This document shows positions 1 to 6,326 of a stretch of DNA of 6,945 nucleotides, in pieces. The stretch is from Actinomycetota bacterium. Its GTDB lineage: Bacteria > Actinomycetota > Humimicrobiia > Humimicrobiales > Humimicrobiaceae. The stretch lies in the NCBI GenBank assembly GCA_018894445.1, contig JAHIPJ010000045.1:1-6945 (forward strand). The letters are read 5' to 3'. Numbering within the stretch: position 1 is the stretch's first letter; each line of letters starts with the position of its first letter. The position numbers and the translations under genes are program-made. Under the pieces are notes generated by a model. It was not told where the DNA came from and searched no databases. It worked only from the letters and a program-made list of their open reading frames with translations.

Positions 1-377
1 CCTGCTCTTTTAGCTTTTTTTAAAAACCTTTCAATCCCGTAATGGTAAATGGTATTAAAATAAGTCATAATGGCTATAGGCGTATCACTACTTTTTCTTA
101 TTTTAATTATTGAATTAAAGACAATATCTGTGTTTATCCCATTTTCTAAGGCAATCTTTGAAGTAGTCTGAATAACCGGACCATCAGCCAGTGGATCTGA
201 AAATGGAATACCTACTTCTATTATATCTGCCCCATTTTTATCCAGGGTTTCAAATAAACTAAAAAAGCCATTAAGACTGGGAAAACCACAGGTTATAAAT
301 GGAATAAAAGCTTTCTGGTTATTTTTTCTTAATTTTTTAAAAACCCTTTCTATAGGGCTATCTTTGCCATCATACAT
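1..377 (-). CDS. trpA: Tryptophan synthase alpha subunit, N-terminal part (cut by window edge)
   Basis: TrpA cleaves indole-3-glycerol phosphate to indole and glyceraldehyde 3-phosphate and passes indole through a tunnel to TrpB in the cytoplasmic alpha2beta2 complex. About 125 of roughly 260 residues are present; the 3' end lies beyond base 1. Visible motifs are KAFIPFITCGFPS (residues 22-34), where most TrpA have an ITAGDP-like sequence, and IIEVGIPFSDPLADGP (52-67). The latter contains the two acid residues of the family's active site, here E54 and D65 (E. coli Glu49 and Asp60). The TIB-barrel-type continuation MTYFN..YHYGIERFL (104-119) also fits. I chose the ATG at 377-375, which has GGGTGA upstream; the Met two residues before the usual family start region is the only ATG in frame nearby. 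It follows trpB by 32 bases, so it is probably translated from the same mRNA. The identification is firm. Confidence 0.95.
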   Translation of the reverse strand, partial: MYDGKDSPIERVFKKLRKNNQKAFIPFITCGFPSLNGFFSLFETLDKNGADIIEVGIPFSDPLADGPVIQTTSKIALENGINTDIVFNSIIKIRKSSDTPIAIMTYFNTIYHYGIERFLKKAKRA

Positions 378-409
378 TAATTTTCACCCGTACCTGCATT
401 CTACTGTCT

Positions 410-1633
410 TTATTTATTATCAATGTCTTTGTCTCCCCGCCCGGACAGATTAACAATAATCACTTTTTCACTGTCCAATGACGGAGCCAGTTTTGCTGCA
501 TAAGCCAGAGCATGGGAACTTTCATAAGCAGGAATTATCCCTTCGCATATTGATAATGTCTTAAATGCCTCCAGAGCTTCGCTGTCCAGGATATACTCAT
601 ATTTTACTATTCCTTTTTCTTTCAGGTATGCATGCTCTGGACCAACTCCGGGATAGTCAAGGCCGGCCGATATGGAATATGCCTCTTCTATCTGTCCGTA
701 ATCATCCTGCATCACATAACTGAAAGCACCGTGAAATATTCCTTTATCTCCATAGCCTAAAGTCGCCCCATGCTTCTTGCTTTTAATACCTTTACCTCCT
801 GCTTCCACTCCTATAAGTTTGACAGAATCCGCATTCTTTAAAAAAGGGTAAAATATTCCTATGGAATTACTCCCGCCGCCAACACAGGCTATAATATAAT
901 CAGGAAGCCTTCCCTCTATATCCATTATCTGCTTTTTAGTTTCTTTTCCTATGATTACCTGGAAATCCCTGACCATAGTGGGGTAAGGATGGGGACCTAC
1001 TACTGAACCCAGGACATAATAAGTATCATCCACTCTTGACACCCAGTAGCGGAGAGCCTCATTTACTGCATCCTTTAATGTCTTGCTCCCTGAAGAAACT
1101 TCTATTACTTCCGCACCCATTAGTTTCATTTTAATTACATTGGAAGACTGTCTTTTAATATCCTTGCCTCCCATAAAAACCTTGCAGCTCATATTGAATA
1201 GTGCTGCTGCAGCAGCAGTTGCCACACCATGCTGGCCTGCACCAGTCTCTGCAATTATAAATTTTTTCCCCATTTTTCTGGCAAGAAGTACCTGACCAAC
1301 AGTATTATTAATTTTATGAGCTCCAAGGTGGCAGAGGTCTTCTCTTTTTAAATATATTCTGGCTCCGCCCAGCCTGTTAGAAAGTCTTTCTGCATAATAA
1401 AGGGGTGTGGGTCTTCCCACATAGTTTTTTAAATAAAATGAGAGTTCTTCTTTAAACTTTTTATCCTTTTTATACTTAAAGTAATTTTTTCGGAGCTCCT
1501 TCAAAGCACTGACCAGTATTTCTGGAACATATATACCTCCAAATGCCCCAAAATATCCATTTCCATGGCTCCGGTATTCCTTTCCCCTGAAACTGCTATT
1601 TGCCTTTTTTAATTTTTTTTCATCTTTTTTCAT
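410..1633 (-). CDS. trpB: Tryptophan synthase beta subunit
   Basis: TrpB is the PLP enzyme that condenses indole with L-serine to give tryptophan, the last step of the pathway, in complex with TrpA. At 407 residues it has normal TrpB1 length. Seen in order: [14 protein letters not shown] (27-40); [12 protein letters not shown] (74-85); HLGAHKINN (102-110), with K107 as the PLP Schiff-base lysine; [11 protein letters not shown] (128-138), with E129 matching E. coli Glu109; the phosphate-binding GGGSN (252-256); [14 protein letters not shown] (324-337); and SGRGDKD (397-403). These mark the TrpA-interacting TrpB1 type, not the TrpB2 type. The first 25 residues form a Lys-rich extension before the usual start (around NGYFGAFGG). 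The ATG at 1633 has AGGG four bases upstream and an AAGG further up, so I keep it, but a shorter protein cannot be excluded. It starts 23 bases after trpF. Confidence 0.97.
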   Translation of the reverse strand: MKKDEKKLKKANSSFRGKEYRSHGNGYFGAFGGIYVPEILVSALKELRKNYFKYKKDKKFKEELSFYLKNYVGRPTPLYYAERLSNRLGGARIYLKREDLCHLGAHKINNTVGQVLLARKMGKKFIIAETGAGQHGVATAAAAALFNMSCKVFMGGKDIKRQSSNVIKMKLMGAEVIEVSSGSKTLKDAVNEALRYWVSRVDDTYYVLGSVVGPHPYPTMVRDFQVIIGKETKKQIMDIEGRLPDYIIACVGGGSNSIGIFYPFLKNADSVKLIGVEAGGKGIKSKKHGATLGYGDKGIFHGAFSYVMQDDYGQIEEAYSISAGLDYPGVGPEHAYLKEKGIVKYEYILDSEALEAFKTLSICEGIIPAYESSHALAYAAKLAPSLDSEKVIIVNLSGRGDKDIDNK

Positions 1634-1656
1634 TTGCCCTAAAAACCTTCTATAAC

Positions 1657-2310
1657 CTATTTTAAAACATTTATAAATTTAGTAACTTTATCTATATCCT
1701 TTTTACCAGGATAGATTTCTAATTTAGACGATGCATCCACACCAAATGGTTTTACAATATCTACCGCCTGCCTCACGTTTTCCGCATCAAGCCCGCCGGA
1801 TAGTATAACAGGAATTTCCCGGTAATAATCTTTTACAATATCCCAGTTAAAAGACACTCCTGTCCCTCCGTAAACATTTTTACTGTAGCTATCCATCAGA
1901 ATAAAATCTGCATATTCTTTTAACTTGTCCATCTTTTTATTTATTTTAGCCCTGTAATATTCACTTTTATTCTTAATTCTTATTGACTTTATAATTTTTA
2001 TATCCTTAGCTTTTTCTTTTAAATCTTTTAAATAATCCCTATCTTCATCACCTGAAAGCTGTACATAATCTAACCTTAGATTTCTATAGTCATTAAGAAC
2101 TTTTCTAATTTCTTCGTTTACGAATACTCCCACCATTGAAATTTTATTCTCCCCGGTCCGCAGTGCTTCAATTATTCTATATGCAGTTATGATTTCTACT
2201 CTTCTGGGACTATCGGCAGACAGGACAAATCCCATCGCATCTACCCCTAATTCGGATATACTTTTTGCATCATCTATATTTGTAATTCCACATATTTTTA
2301 TCCAGACCAT
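1657..2310 (-). CDS. trpF: Phosphoribosylanthranilate isomerase
   Basis: TrpF converts N-(5'-phosphoribosyl)anthranilate to the carboxyphenylamino-deoxyribulose phosphate used by TrpC. The 217-residue protein is a single (beta/alpha)8 barrel. The N-terminal VWIKICGIT (2-10) carries the general base C7, and ILMDS (137-141) carries the general acid D140 (T. maritima Cys7 and Asp126). [14 protein letters not shown] (22-38), GVFVN (61-65), [11 protein letters not shown] (147-157) and the phosphate-loop strands ILSGGL (169-174) and GVDASSKLE (190-198) are all present. Two spots differ from the common form: VSFNW where GK(T/S)FDW is usual, and SSKLE where SSGVE is usual. Both catalytic residues remain, so the enzyme is probably active. 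An AAGG sequence lies about ten bases before the ATG. Unlike its neighbours it is preceded by a long gap (155 bases after trpC), so it may have its own promoter or regulatory element. Confidence 0.95.
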   Translation of the reverse strand: MVWIKICGITNIDDAKSISELGVDAMGFVLSADSPRRVEIITAYRIIEALRTGENKISMVGVFVNEEIRKVLNDYRNLRLDYVQLSGDEDRDYLKDLKEKAKDIKIIKSIRIKNKSEYYRAKINKKMDKLKEYADFILMDSYSKNVYGGTGVSFNWDIVKDYYREIPVILSGGLDAENVRQAVDIVKPFGVDASSKLEIYPGKKDIDKVTKFINVLK

Positions 2311-2465
2311 ACTCTAACTACCTTATATATTTATTTTTTTGTTCTTGTACTTCCTTATACTCTTGCAAATTTTAACACACTATATATTTAACAATATCTT
2401 ACCCTATATTATCAGTAAAAAACTATATAGATAAATATTTTAATCTTTCCGGCAAACTTTTTTTT

Positions 2466-3278
2466 CTATAATAGTTTCTCCCTTTTCAGTTCAAGTTCCA
2501 TACTGCTTAAAGTTTTTTCTAAATTTTTACTTACCATAAAATACCCGCCAATCAGAAAAGTATTTATTCCGCTCAAAAACAGGCTTTTAATATACTCAAC
2601 ATTTTCCACTCCGCTCTCACAGACAAAAATTTTATCAGATAAATCTTTATTTTTGCTGTAATCTAAAATATTATAAACTGTTTTTCTATCAATACTCATA
2701 TCCTTTAAATTACGGTTATTTATACCTATAAATTGCGCACCGATATCCAGTACCTTATCCAGTTCTTTCACGCTATGTACCTCGACCAGCACATCCAACC
2801 CCAGATTTCCGGCCAAATCATACAACTTTCTTAATTTTCCCTTTCCCAGAAGCGAACTGATAAGCAGGATACAATCTGCCCCGAGAGCCGCGCTCTCATA
2901 AATCTGAACTTCACTGAAGATAAAATCTTTTCTTAGTACCGGTAGTTTTGATTTTTTCTTGACTATCCTTATATTCTCAGGATCACCCTTAAAATATAAT
3001 GATTCAGTAAGAACTGATATCCCGCAGATAAAGCTTTTAAACTTATCGTAAAGCAGTGCCGTCTCCTCAATATCAAGCCGGTCGTTGATAATTCCTTTTG
3101 AAGGAGAGGCTTTCTTAATCTCTGCAATCACATTTACTTTCTCTCTTTTAATATTCCTTAAAAAATTCCCCTTTTCTTTTTCTGTATTTTTTACAGCAGG
3201 TTTCATCCATTCTGAACTTCTTCTTATTTTTTTTATTTCTTCTTTTTTTACAATTAAAATTTCTTTTAGGTATTTCAA
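2466..3278 (-). CDS. trpC: Indole-3-glycerol phosphate synthase (TTG start)
   Basis: TrpC closes the indole ring, turning carboxyphenylamino-deoxyribulose phosphate into indole-3-glycerol phosphate with loss of CO2 and water. It is a 270-residue (beta/alpha)8 barrel of standard length and is not fused to TrpF. The active-site residues known from the Sulfolobus enzyme can be matched: AEIKKASPSKG (52-62), with E53 and K55; VLTE..YFKG (89-98); LRKDF (115-119), with K117; EVH (166-168), with E166; GINNRNL (185-191), with N187 or N188; and CESG (220-223), with E221 and S222. The final phosphate loop reads FLIGGYFM, where many homologues have a GE(S/A)LM form. The start codon is TTG (3278-3276), supported by a good ribosome binding site five bases upstream; the next in-frame Met is residue 25, inside the domain. 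It begins 33 bases after trpD. Confidence 0.96.
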   Translation of the reverse strand: MKYLKEILIVKKEEIKKIRRSSEWMKPAVKNTEKEKGNFLRNIKREKVNVIAEIKKASPSKGIINDRLDIEETALLYDKFKSFICGISVLTESLYFKGDPENIRIVKKKSKLPVLRKDFIFSEVQIYESAALGADCILLISSLLGKGKLRKLYDLAGNLGLDVLVEVHSVKELDKVLDIGAQFIGINNRNLKDMSIDRKTVYNILDYSKNKDLSDKIFVCESGVENVEYIKSLFLSGINTFLIGGYFMVSKNLEKTLSSMELELKREKLL

Positions 3279-3283
3279 ATTTA

Positions 3284-3290
3284 TCCTCTT
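3284..3290 (-). promoter_or_regulatory. Ribosome binding site that fixes the trpC TTG start
   Basis: On the minus strand AAGAGGA sits five bases before TTG at 3278-3276. The reading frame that follows gives MKYLKEIL, a normal TrpC N-terminus. No ATG occurs in frame until codon 25, so this site decides the start. Confidence 0.75.
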
Positions 3291-3311
3291 TTAAAACATA
3301 TTGACCGGGTT

Positions 3312-4331
3312 TTAATTAGTTTTTCTATTTGTAAATTCGATCAATCTATTTAATTTCTCATATGCTTTTCCGCTTTCAATAGAACGGTTAGCTAAATCTA
3401 CAGCCTCAGACAGGGAGTCAGTTTTTTTACCTGAAACTATAGCTGCAGCAGCATTAATAACAGCAGAATCTCTTCTTGCACCCTTTTCCTCTCCGGTAAG
3501 GATACTGGTTAAAATCCTGGCATTCTCCTTTGCATCTCCACCTACCAGATCTGAAATATTTGACTTTTTAAAACCCAGCTTTTCCGGGTCCAAAATATAT
3601 TTGCTAATTCTGCCATCTCTTAGTTCAGCAACCGAGTTTTTACCAGAAACAGAAAGTTCATCAAGCCCTTCCTCGCTATTGACTACAAATGCCCTCTCTA
3701 CACCTAAATTTTTCAAGGTATTTATCATCATATATATTAAATTGTTATCAAATACACCCAGGACACAGCCATTTGGCCGTGCCGGATTGGTAAGGGGGCC
3801 CAAAATATTAAAAACAGTCCTTATGCCCATATCCTTCCTTGCTTTTGCTACATATTTCATAGCTGTATGCGCTTTAGGGGCAAAAATAAAGCCTATACCT
3901 ATACTATCCAGACAATCCGAAACCCCACTGCATTCAAGATTTATATTTACCCCCAATTCTTCTAAGACATCAGCGCTTCCACTTCTACTGGATACATTTC
4001 TATTGCCATGTTTTGCAACCGGTACTCCTGCGCCTGCAGCTATAAATGCGGCAGTAGTGGAAATATTGAAAGTACCAAGACCATCACCACCAGTTCCACA
4101 GGTATCAACAATGTTTTTATGCCTGCTTTTTACTTTTACAACCTTATCCAGCATAGCTCTGGAAAAGCCGCTTATTTCATCAGTTGTTTCTCCTTTTATT
4201 TTCAATGCAATGAGGAAAGCCGCAATCTGGCAATCATTTGCGTTCCCTTCCATTATAAATTCCATTGCTTTGTACGCTTCATCTTGACTAAGATTCCTTC
4301 CGTTTAAAACTGCGTCTAAAAAAGTTTTCAT
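3312..4331 (-). CDS. trpD: Anthranilate phosphoribosyltransferase
   Basis: TrpD transfers the phosphoribosyl group of PRPP to anthranilate, the second step of the pathway. The 339-residue length matches a stand-alone TrpD with no fused TrpG domain. Seen in order: an N-terminal helical domain; the PRPP-binding VDTCGTGGDG (75-84) and FNISTTAAF (88-96); KHGNRNVSSRSGSADVLEELG (107-127); the anthranilate-site stretch PKAHTAMKYVAKARKDMG (152-169); RTVFNILGPLTNP (171-183); and the Mg2+-binding GLDELS (222-227), with D224 and E225. The C-terminal half carries the usual Ala-rich helix INAAAAIV (292-299). The protein contains no tryptophan residue. AAGGGG eight bases upstream supports the ATG at 4331. 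A 60-base gap separates it from trpE, where trpG lies in many other bacteria. Confidence 0.97.
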   Translation of the reverse strand: MKTFLDAVLNGRNLSQDEAYKAMEFIMEGNANDCQIAAFLIALKIKGETTDEISGFSRAMLDKVVKVKSRHKNIVDTCGTGGDGLGTFNISTTAAFIAAGAGVPVAKHGNRNVSSRSGSADVLEELGVNINLECSGVSDCLDSIGIGFIFAPKAHTAMKYVAKARKDMGIRTVFNILGPLTNPARPNGCVLGVFDNNLIYMMINTLKNLGVERAFVVNSEEGLDELSVSGKNSVAELRDGRISKYILDPEKLGFKKSNISDLVGGDAKENARILTSILTGEEKGARRDSAVINAAAAIVSGKKTDSLSEAVDLANRSIESGKAYEKLNRLIEFTNRKTN

Positions 4332-4391
4332 TTTTTAATCCCCTTATACTTTTATTATTATTTAAAAATCTCCTGTATTCAAGTATTCAAC

Positions 4392-5882
4392 TTAATTAAA
4401 TAATTTAATAGCCTTAAAAAGAGCAGCTGCTTTATTTATAGTTTCATTATATTCATTTTCAGGTTCAGAATCATACACTATTCCAGCACCTGCCTGGATG
4501 TAAGCTATGCCATTTTTAATAATAGCTGTCCTGATAATAATGCAGCTATCAAGATTGCCATCATAGCTAAAATATCCTACAGATCCTCCGTATGGTCCCC
4601 GGCTATCAGGCTCCAGTTCACTTATAATCTGCATTGCCCTTATTTTTGGAGCCCCCGATAATGTGCCTGCTGGAAAAACACTTTTCATTGCATCGTATAT
4701 TGAATTATTCTTATCCAGAATCCCTTCAACTCTGGACACAAGATGAATTACATGTGAATACTTTTCCACACTCATATATTTTTTAACCTTCACACTGTTA
4801 TACTGGCATACTCTCCCCAGATCATTTCTGGACAGATCAACAAGCATATTGTGTTCAGCTTTTTCCTTTTTATCACTCAGTAAATCACTTATTAGAACTC
4901 TGTCCTCTTTTAGGGTCCGGCCTCTTCTTCTGGTACCAGCAATAGGATAGGTCAAAATTTTTCTACCGTTAATTCTAATAAGAGGTTCCGGGGAAGCGCC
5001 AATGATTTTAAATTCACCAAAATTAAAATAATACATATAGGGAGACGGATTTATAGTTCTAAGTCCACGGTAGATACTGAAGGAATCGGAAAACTCGTCG
5101 GTATAAAACCGTTGAGAAAGTACTACCTGAAATGCTTCCCCTTCAGTGATATACTTCTTTGCCCGCTTGACTGCTTCAAGAAATTTTTCCTTTTCAAAAT
5201 TAGAATTTAATTTCAGGCCTACAGCAGAATTATCAATGGCAGCAGATTCAAAACTGCTTCTGAAATTATTTCTATTATTTTCCTTAATTTTCTTTTCCAG
5301 ATTTTCAATATTCTCAACTGAAATATCATAAGCTTTTCCGGCAGAAATTTTACTTTCAATTTTCATTGTAGAAACTATTTTAATACGATTAAGCAGGTGG
5401 TCAAAAACTACCACTAAATCAGTAAGATAGAGCATAATTTCAGGTATAAATAATTTATTCTCCGGGATAGGGATTTGTTCAAAATATTTTACCAAATCAT
5501 AACTCAGATAACCTACAGCACCACCTATAAAATGATTAAGCTCCGGATTTTTATAAAGCCGGTATTTTTTCATAATTTTTTCCAGTTCCAGAAGTGGATT
5601 TCTAGTTTTTATTTCAAACACTTTCTTACTGCCGTCATTTAAAGAAAAGACTTCCCTATCAAACTTTATTAAGTTATTACATCCAATTCCGATGAAAGAG
5701 TACCTTGATAAATTTTTTTGCCCTTCTATACTTTCCAGTAAAAATCCTTCTCTTTTTAATCCGCCTGTTTTTATAAATATGGAAGTAGGGGTTTCGGTAT
5801 CAACAATATACTCTTTATATACCGGTATTAGATTATAGGTTTGAGCTATTTTAAGGTATTCACTTTTAGATGGATAAAACAT
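4392..5882 (-). CDS. trpE: Anthranilate synthase component I
   Basis: TrpE makes anthranilate from chorismate, using ammonia that normally comes from the glutaminase TrpG/PabA. The 496-residue length is standard. The N-terminal domain has SEYLKIA..NLIPVYKE (7-24) and the feedback site FLLES (47-51); PSPYMYYF (279-286) is the second part of the Trp-binding pocket, so allosteric inhibition by Trp is expected. The chorismate-binding domain shows GASPEPL (295-301), PIAGTRRRG (313-321), EHNMLVDLSRNDLGRV (343-358), FPAGTLSGAPK (403-413), GSVGYF (433-438) and QAGAGIVYDSEPENEY (463-478). These features favour TrpE over PabB. There are no Trp residues in the whole protein. The ATG at 5882 gives a normal TrpE N-terminus, and an in-frame stop lies six codons upstream, yet no Shine-Dalgarno sequence precedes it, only an A-rich stretch. 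It is the first enzyme gene of the operon and is controlled by the attenuator upstream. Confidence 0.97.
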   Translation of the reverse strand: MFYPSKSEYLKIAQTYNLIPVYKEYIVDTETPTSIFIKTGGLKREGFLLESIEGQKNLSRYSFIGIGCNNLIKFDREVFSLNDGSKKVFEIKTRNPLLELEKIMKKYRLYKNPELNHFIGGAVGYLSYDLVKYFEQIPIPENKLFIPEIMLYLTDLVVVFDHLLNRIKIVSTMKIESKISAGKAYDISVENIENLEKKIKENNRNNFRSSFESAAIDNSAVGLKLNSNFEKEKFLEAVKRAKKYITEGEAFQVVLSQRFYTDEFSDSFSIYRGLRTINPSPYMYYFNFGEFKIIGASPEPLIRINGRKILTYPIAGTRRRGRTLKEDRVLISDLLSDKKEKAEHNMLVDLSRNDLGRVCQYNSVKVKKYMSVEKYSHVIHLVSRVEGILDKNNSIYDAMKSVFPAGTLSGAPKIRAMQIISELEPDSRGPYGGSVGYFSYDGNLDSCIIIRTAIIKNGIAYIQAGAGIVYDSEPENEYNETINKAAALFKAIKLFN

Positions 5883-5958
5883 ATTTTTTAAGCTTTTTTA
5901 ATTATTAAATTGATATCTTAACCTACAGATAATTAAAAATTTCCTTTACTACCTAGTA

Positions 5959-6028
5959 TAAAACAAAAAGAGTACTTCGATAAAGGTTCTCCTGTCTTTT
6001 TTGCCTGGCTTGTATAGAAATACTCTTT
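5959..6028 (-). terminator. trp operon attenuator (intrinsic terminator before trpE)
   Basis: On the minus strand AAAGAGTATTTC (6028-6017) pairs over 12 positions with GAAGTACTCTTT (5978-5967): eleven Watson-Crick pairs and one U-G wobble. Inside, AUA/UAU and AAG/CUU can extend the stem around a mismatch and a bulged C. The 3' arm runs straight into a U-rich tract (TTTTTGTTTT, about 5969-5960). The wobble becomes a C/A mismatch in plus-strand RNA, so the fold belongs to the trp transcript. It lies 77 bases before the trpE start and after a Trp-containing leader ORF, so it is best read as the 3:4 terminator of an attenuator. Confidence 0.82.
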
Positions 6029-6136
6029 AAATTTTTTGCTATTTTTTTTATTTGTTATTATAAATTGAATATCTAAAGAAATTACTTAAAAATAAAAAAG
6101 ATTTTAGACAAAAGTAAAAAATCCTATCAGCCAGGC
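6003..6136 (-). promoter_or_regulatory. Predicted antiterminator (segments 2 and 3 of the trp attenuator)
   Basis: GCCTGGCT at 6136-6129 is the exact reverse complement of AGCCAGGC at 6010-6003. Four more pairs, ATAG (6127-6124) with CTAT (6017-6014), follow after a small internal loop, and weak U-A and U-G pairs can continue into the 5' arm of the terminator (6018-6025). Because 6017-6003 also form the inner terminator stem, the two folds compete. Segment 2 starts two bases after the leader stop codon, so a ribosome at the stop would hide it, and one stalled on the Trp codons would leave it free. The two arms are separated by about 110 AU-rich bases. The pairing is seen; the regulatory role is inferred. 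Confidence 0.7.
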
Positions 6137-6138
6137 TT

Positions 6139-6231
6139 TTATAAGTTTTGCCAGCAGGAATTATCTTTTAGCCAGAGAAACATGCTAATCAGCTTTTTTG
6201 TAGAACTATATTTTTGTTTATTAAAACTCAT
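6139..6231 (-). CDS. trpL: trp leader peptide (two Trp codons)
   Basis: This short ORF would be the sensor of Trp attenuation and has no expected function as a protein. Read from the ATG at 6231-6229 it has 30 residues; from a second in-frame ATG at 6183-6181 it has 14 (MFLWLKDNSCWQNL). Both forms contain Trp codons at 6174-6172 and 6153-6151 and end with TAA at 6141-6139. Neither ATG has a clear Shine-Dalgarno sequence, so the start is uncertain; an in-frame stop lies a little upstream of the first. The ORF sits between a candidate promoter and the attenuator. Its stop lies two bases before the antiterminator arm, which is the geometry expected if termination of the peptide lets the terminator form. 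The five complete Trp enzymes hold only four Trp residues between them, so two in so short a peptide is striking. Confidence 0.75.
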   Translation of the reverse strand: MSFNKQKYSSTKKLISMFLWLKDNSCWQNL

Positions 6232-6282
6232 AAATCTAACTGAAATACTCAGCAGTAAACTTCATTACTTGAATTTTTCTAT

Positions 6283-6310
6283 ATATTAGCATAATTATTT
6301 ATCAATTCAA
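6283..6310 (-). promoter_or_regulatory. Candidate trp operon promoter
   Basis: On the minus strand TTGAAT (6310-6305) is followed after 16 bases by TAATAT (6288-6283), preceded by TGC as an extended -10 (6291-6289). Transcription would start near 6276, about 45 bases before the first leader-peptide ATG. It lies just after the stop codon of the antitoxin-like gene, with no terminator between them, so read-through from that gene is also possible. In such AT-rich DNA chance matches are common; position is the main support. A small inverted repeat (AGTAA/TTACT, about 6271-6256) lies just downstream and could be an operator or a 5' hairpin. Confidence 0.5.
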
Positions 6311-6326
6311 TCAAAATAAACTGGTT

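Noticed and set aside
3601..4287. Long plus-strand open frame of 228 codons opposite trpD
   Set aside because: It is antisense to a fully conserved trpD, has a low-complexity Ser/Pro/Phe translation and shows no recognisable domain. The shorter plus-strand frames opposite trpB, trpC, trpD and trpE were rejected for the same reason.
5952..5980. Promoter with TATACT -10 just after the attenuator
   Set aside because: The only -35 at suitable distance (TTTATC) is poor, and the -10 is formed by the end of the terminator U-tract.
5967..6028. Small inverted-repeat transposable element (12-base inverted repeats around 38 bases)
   Set aside because: The U-tract, the wobble pair that suits only the minus-strand RNA, and the pairing with the leader arm fit an attenuator better. 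No target-site duplication was seen.
5883..6276. TRAP binding site as in B. subtilis trp
   Set aside because: There is no run of GAG/UAG triplets with two- or three-base spacing.
5883..6326. T-box riboswitch controlling trp
   Set aside because: The conserved T-box sequence with its UGGNACC-type antiterminator bulge is not present before the terminator.
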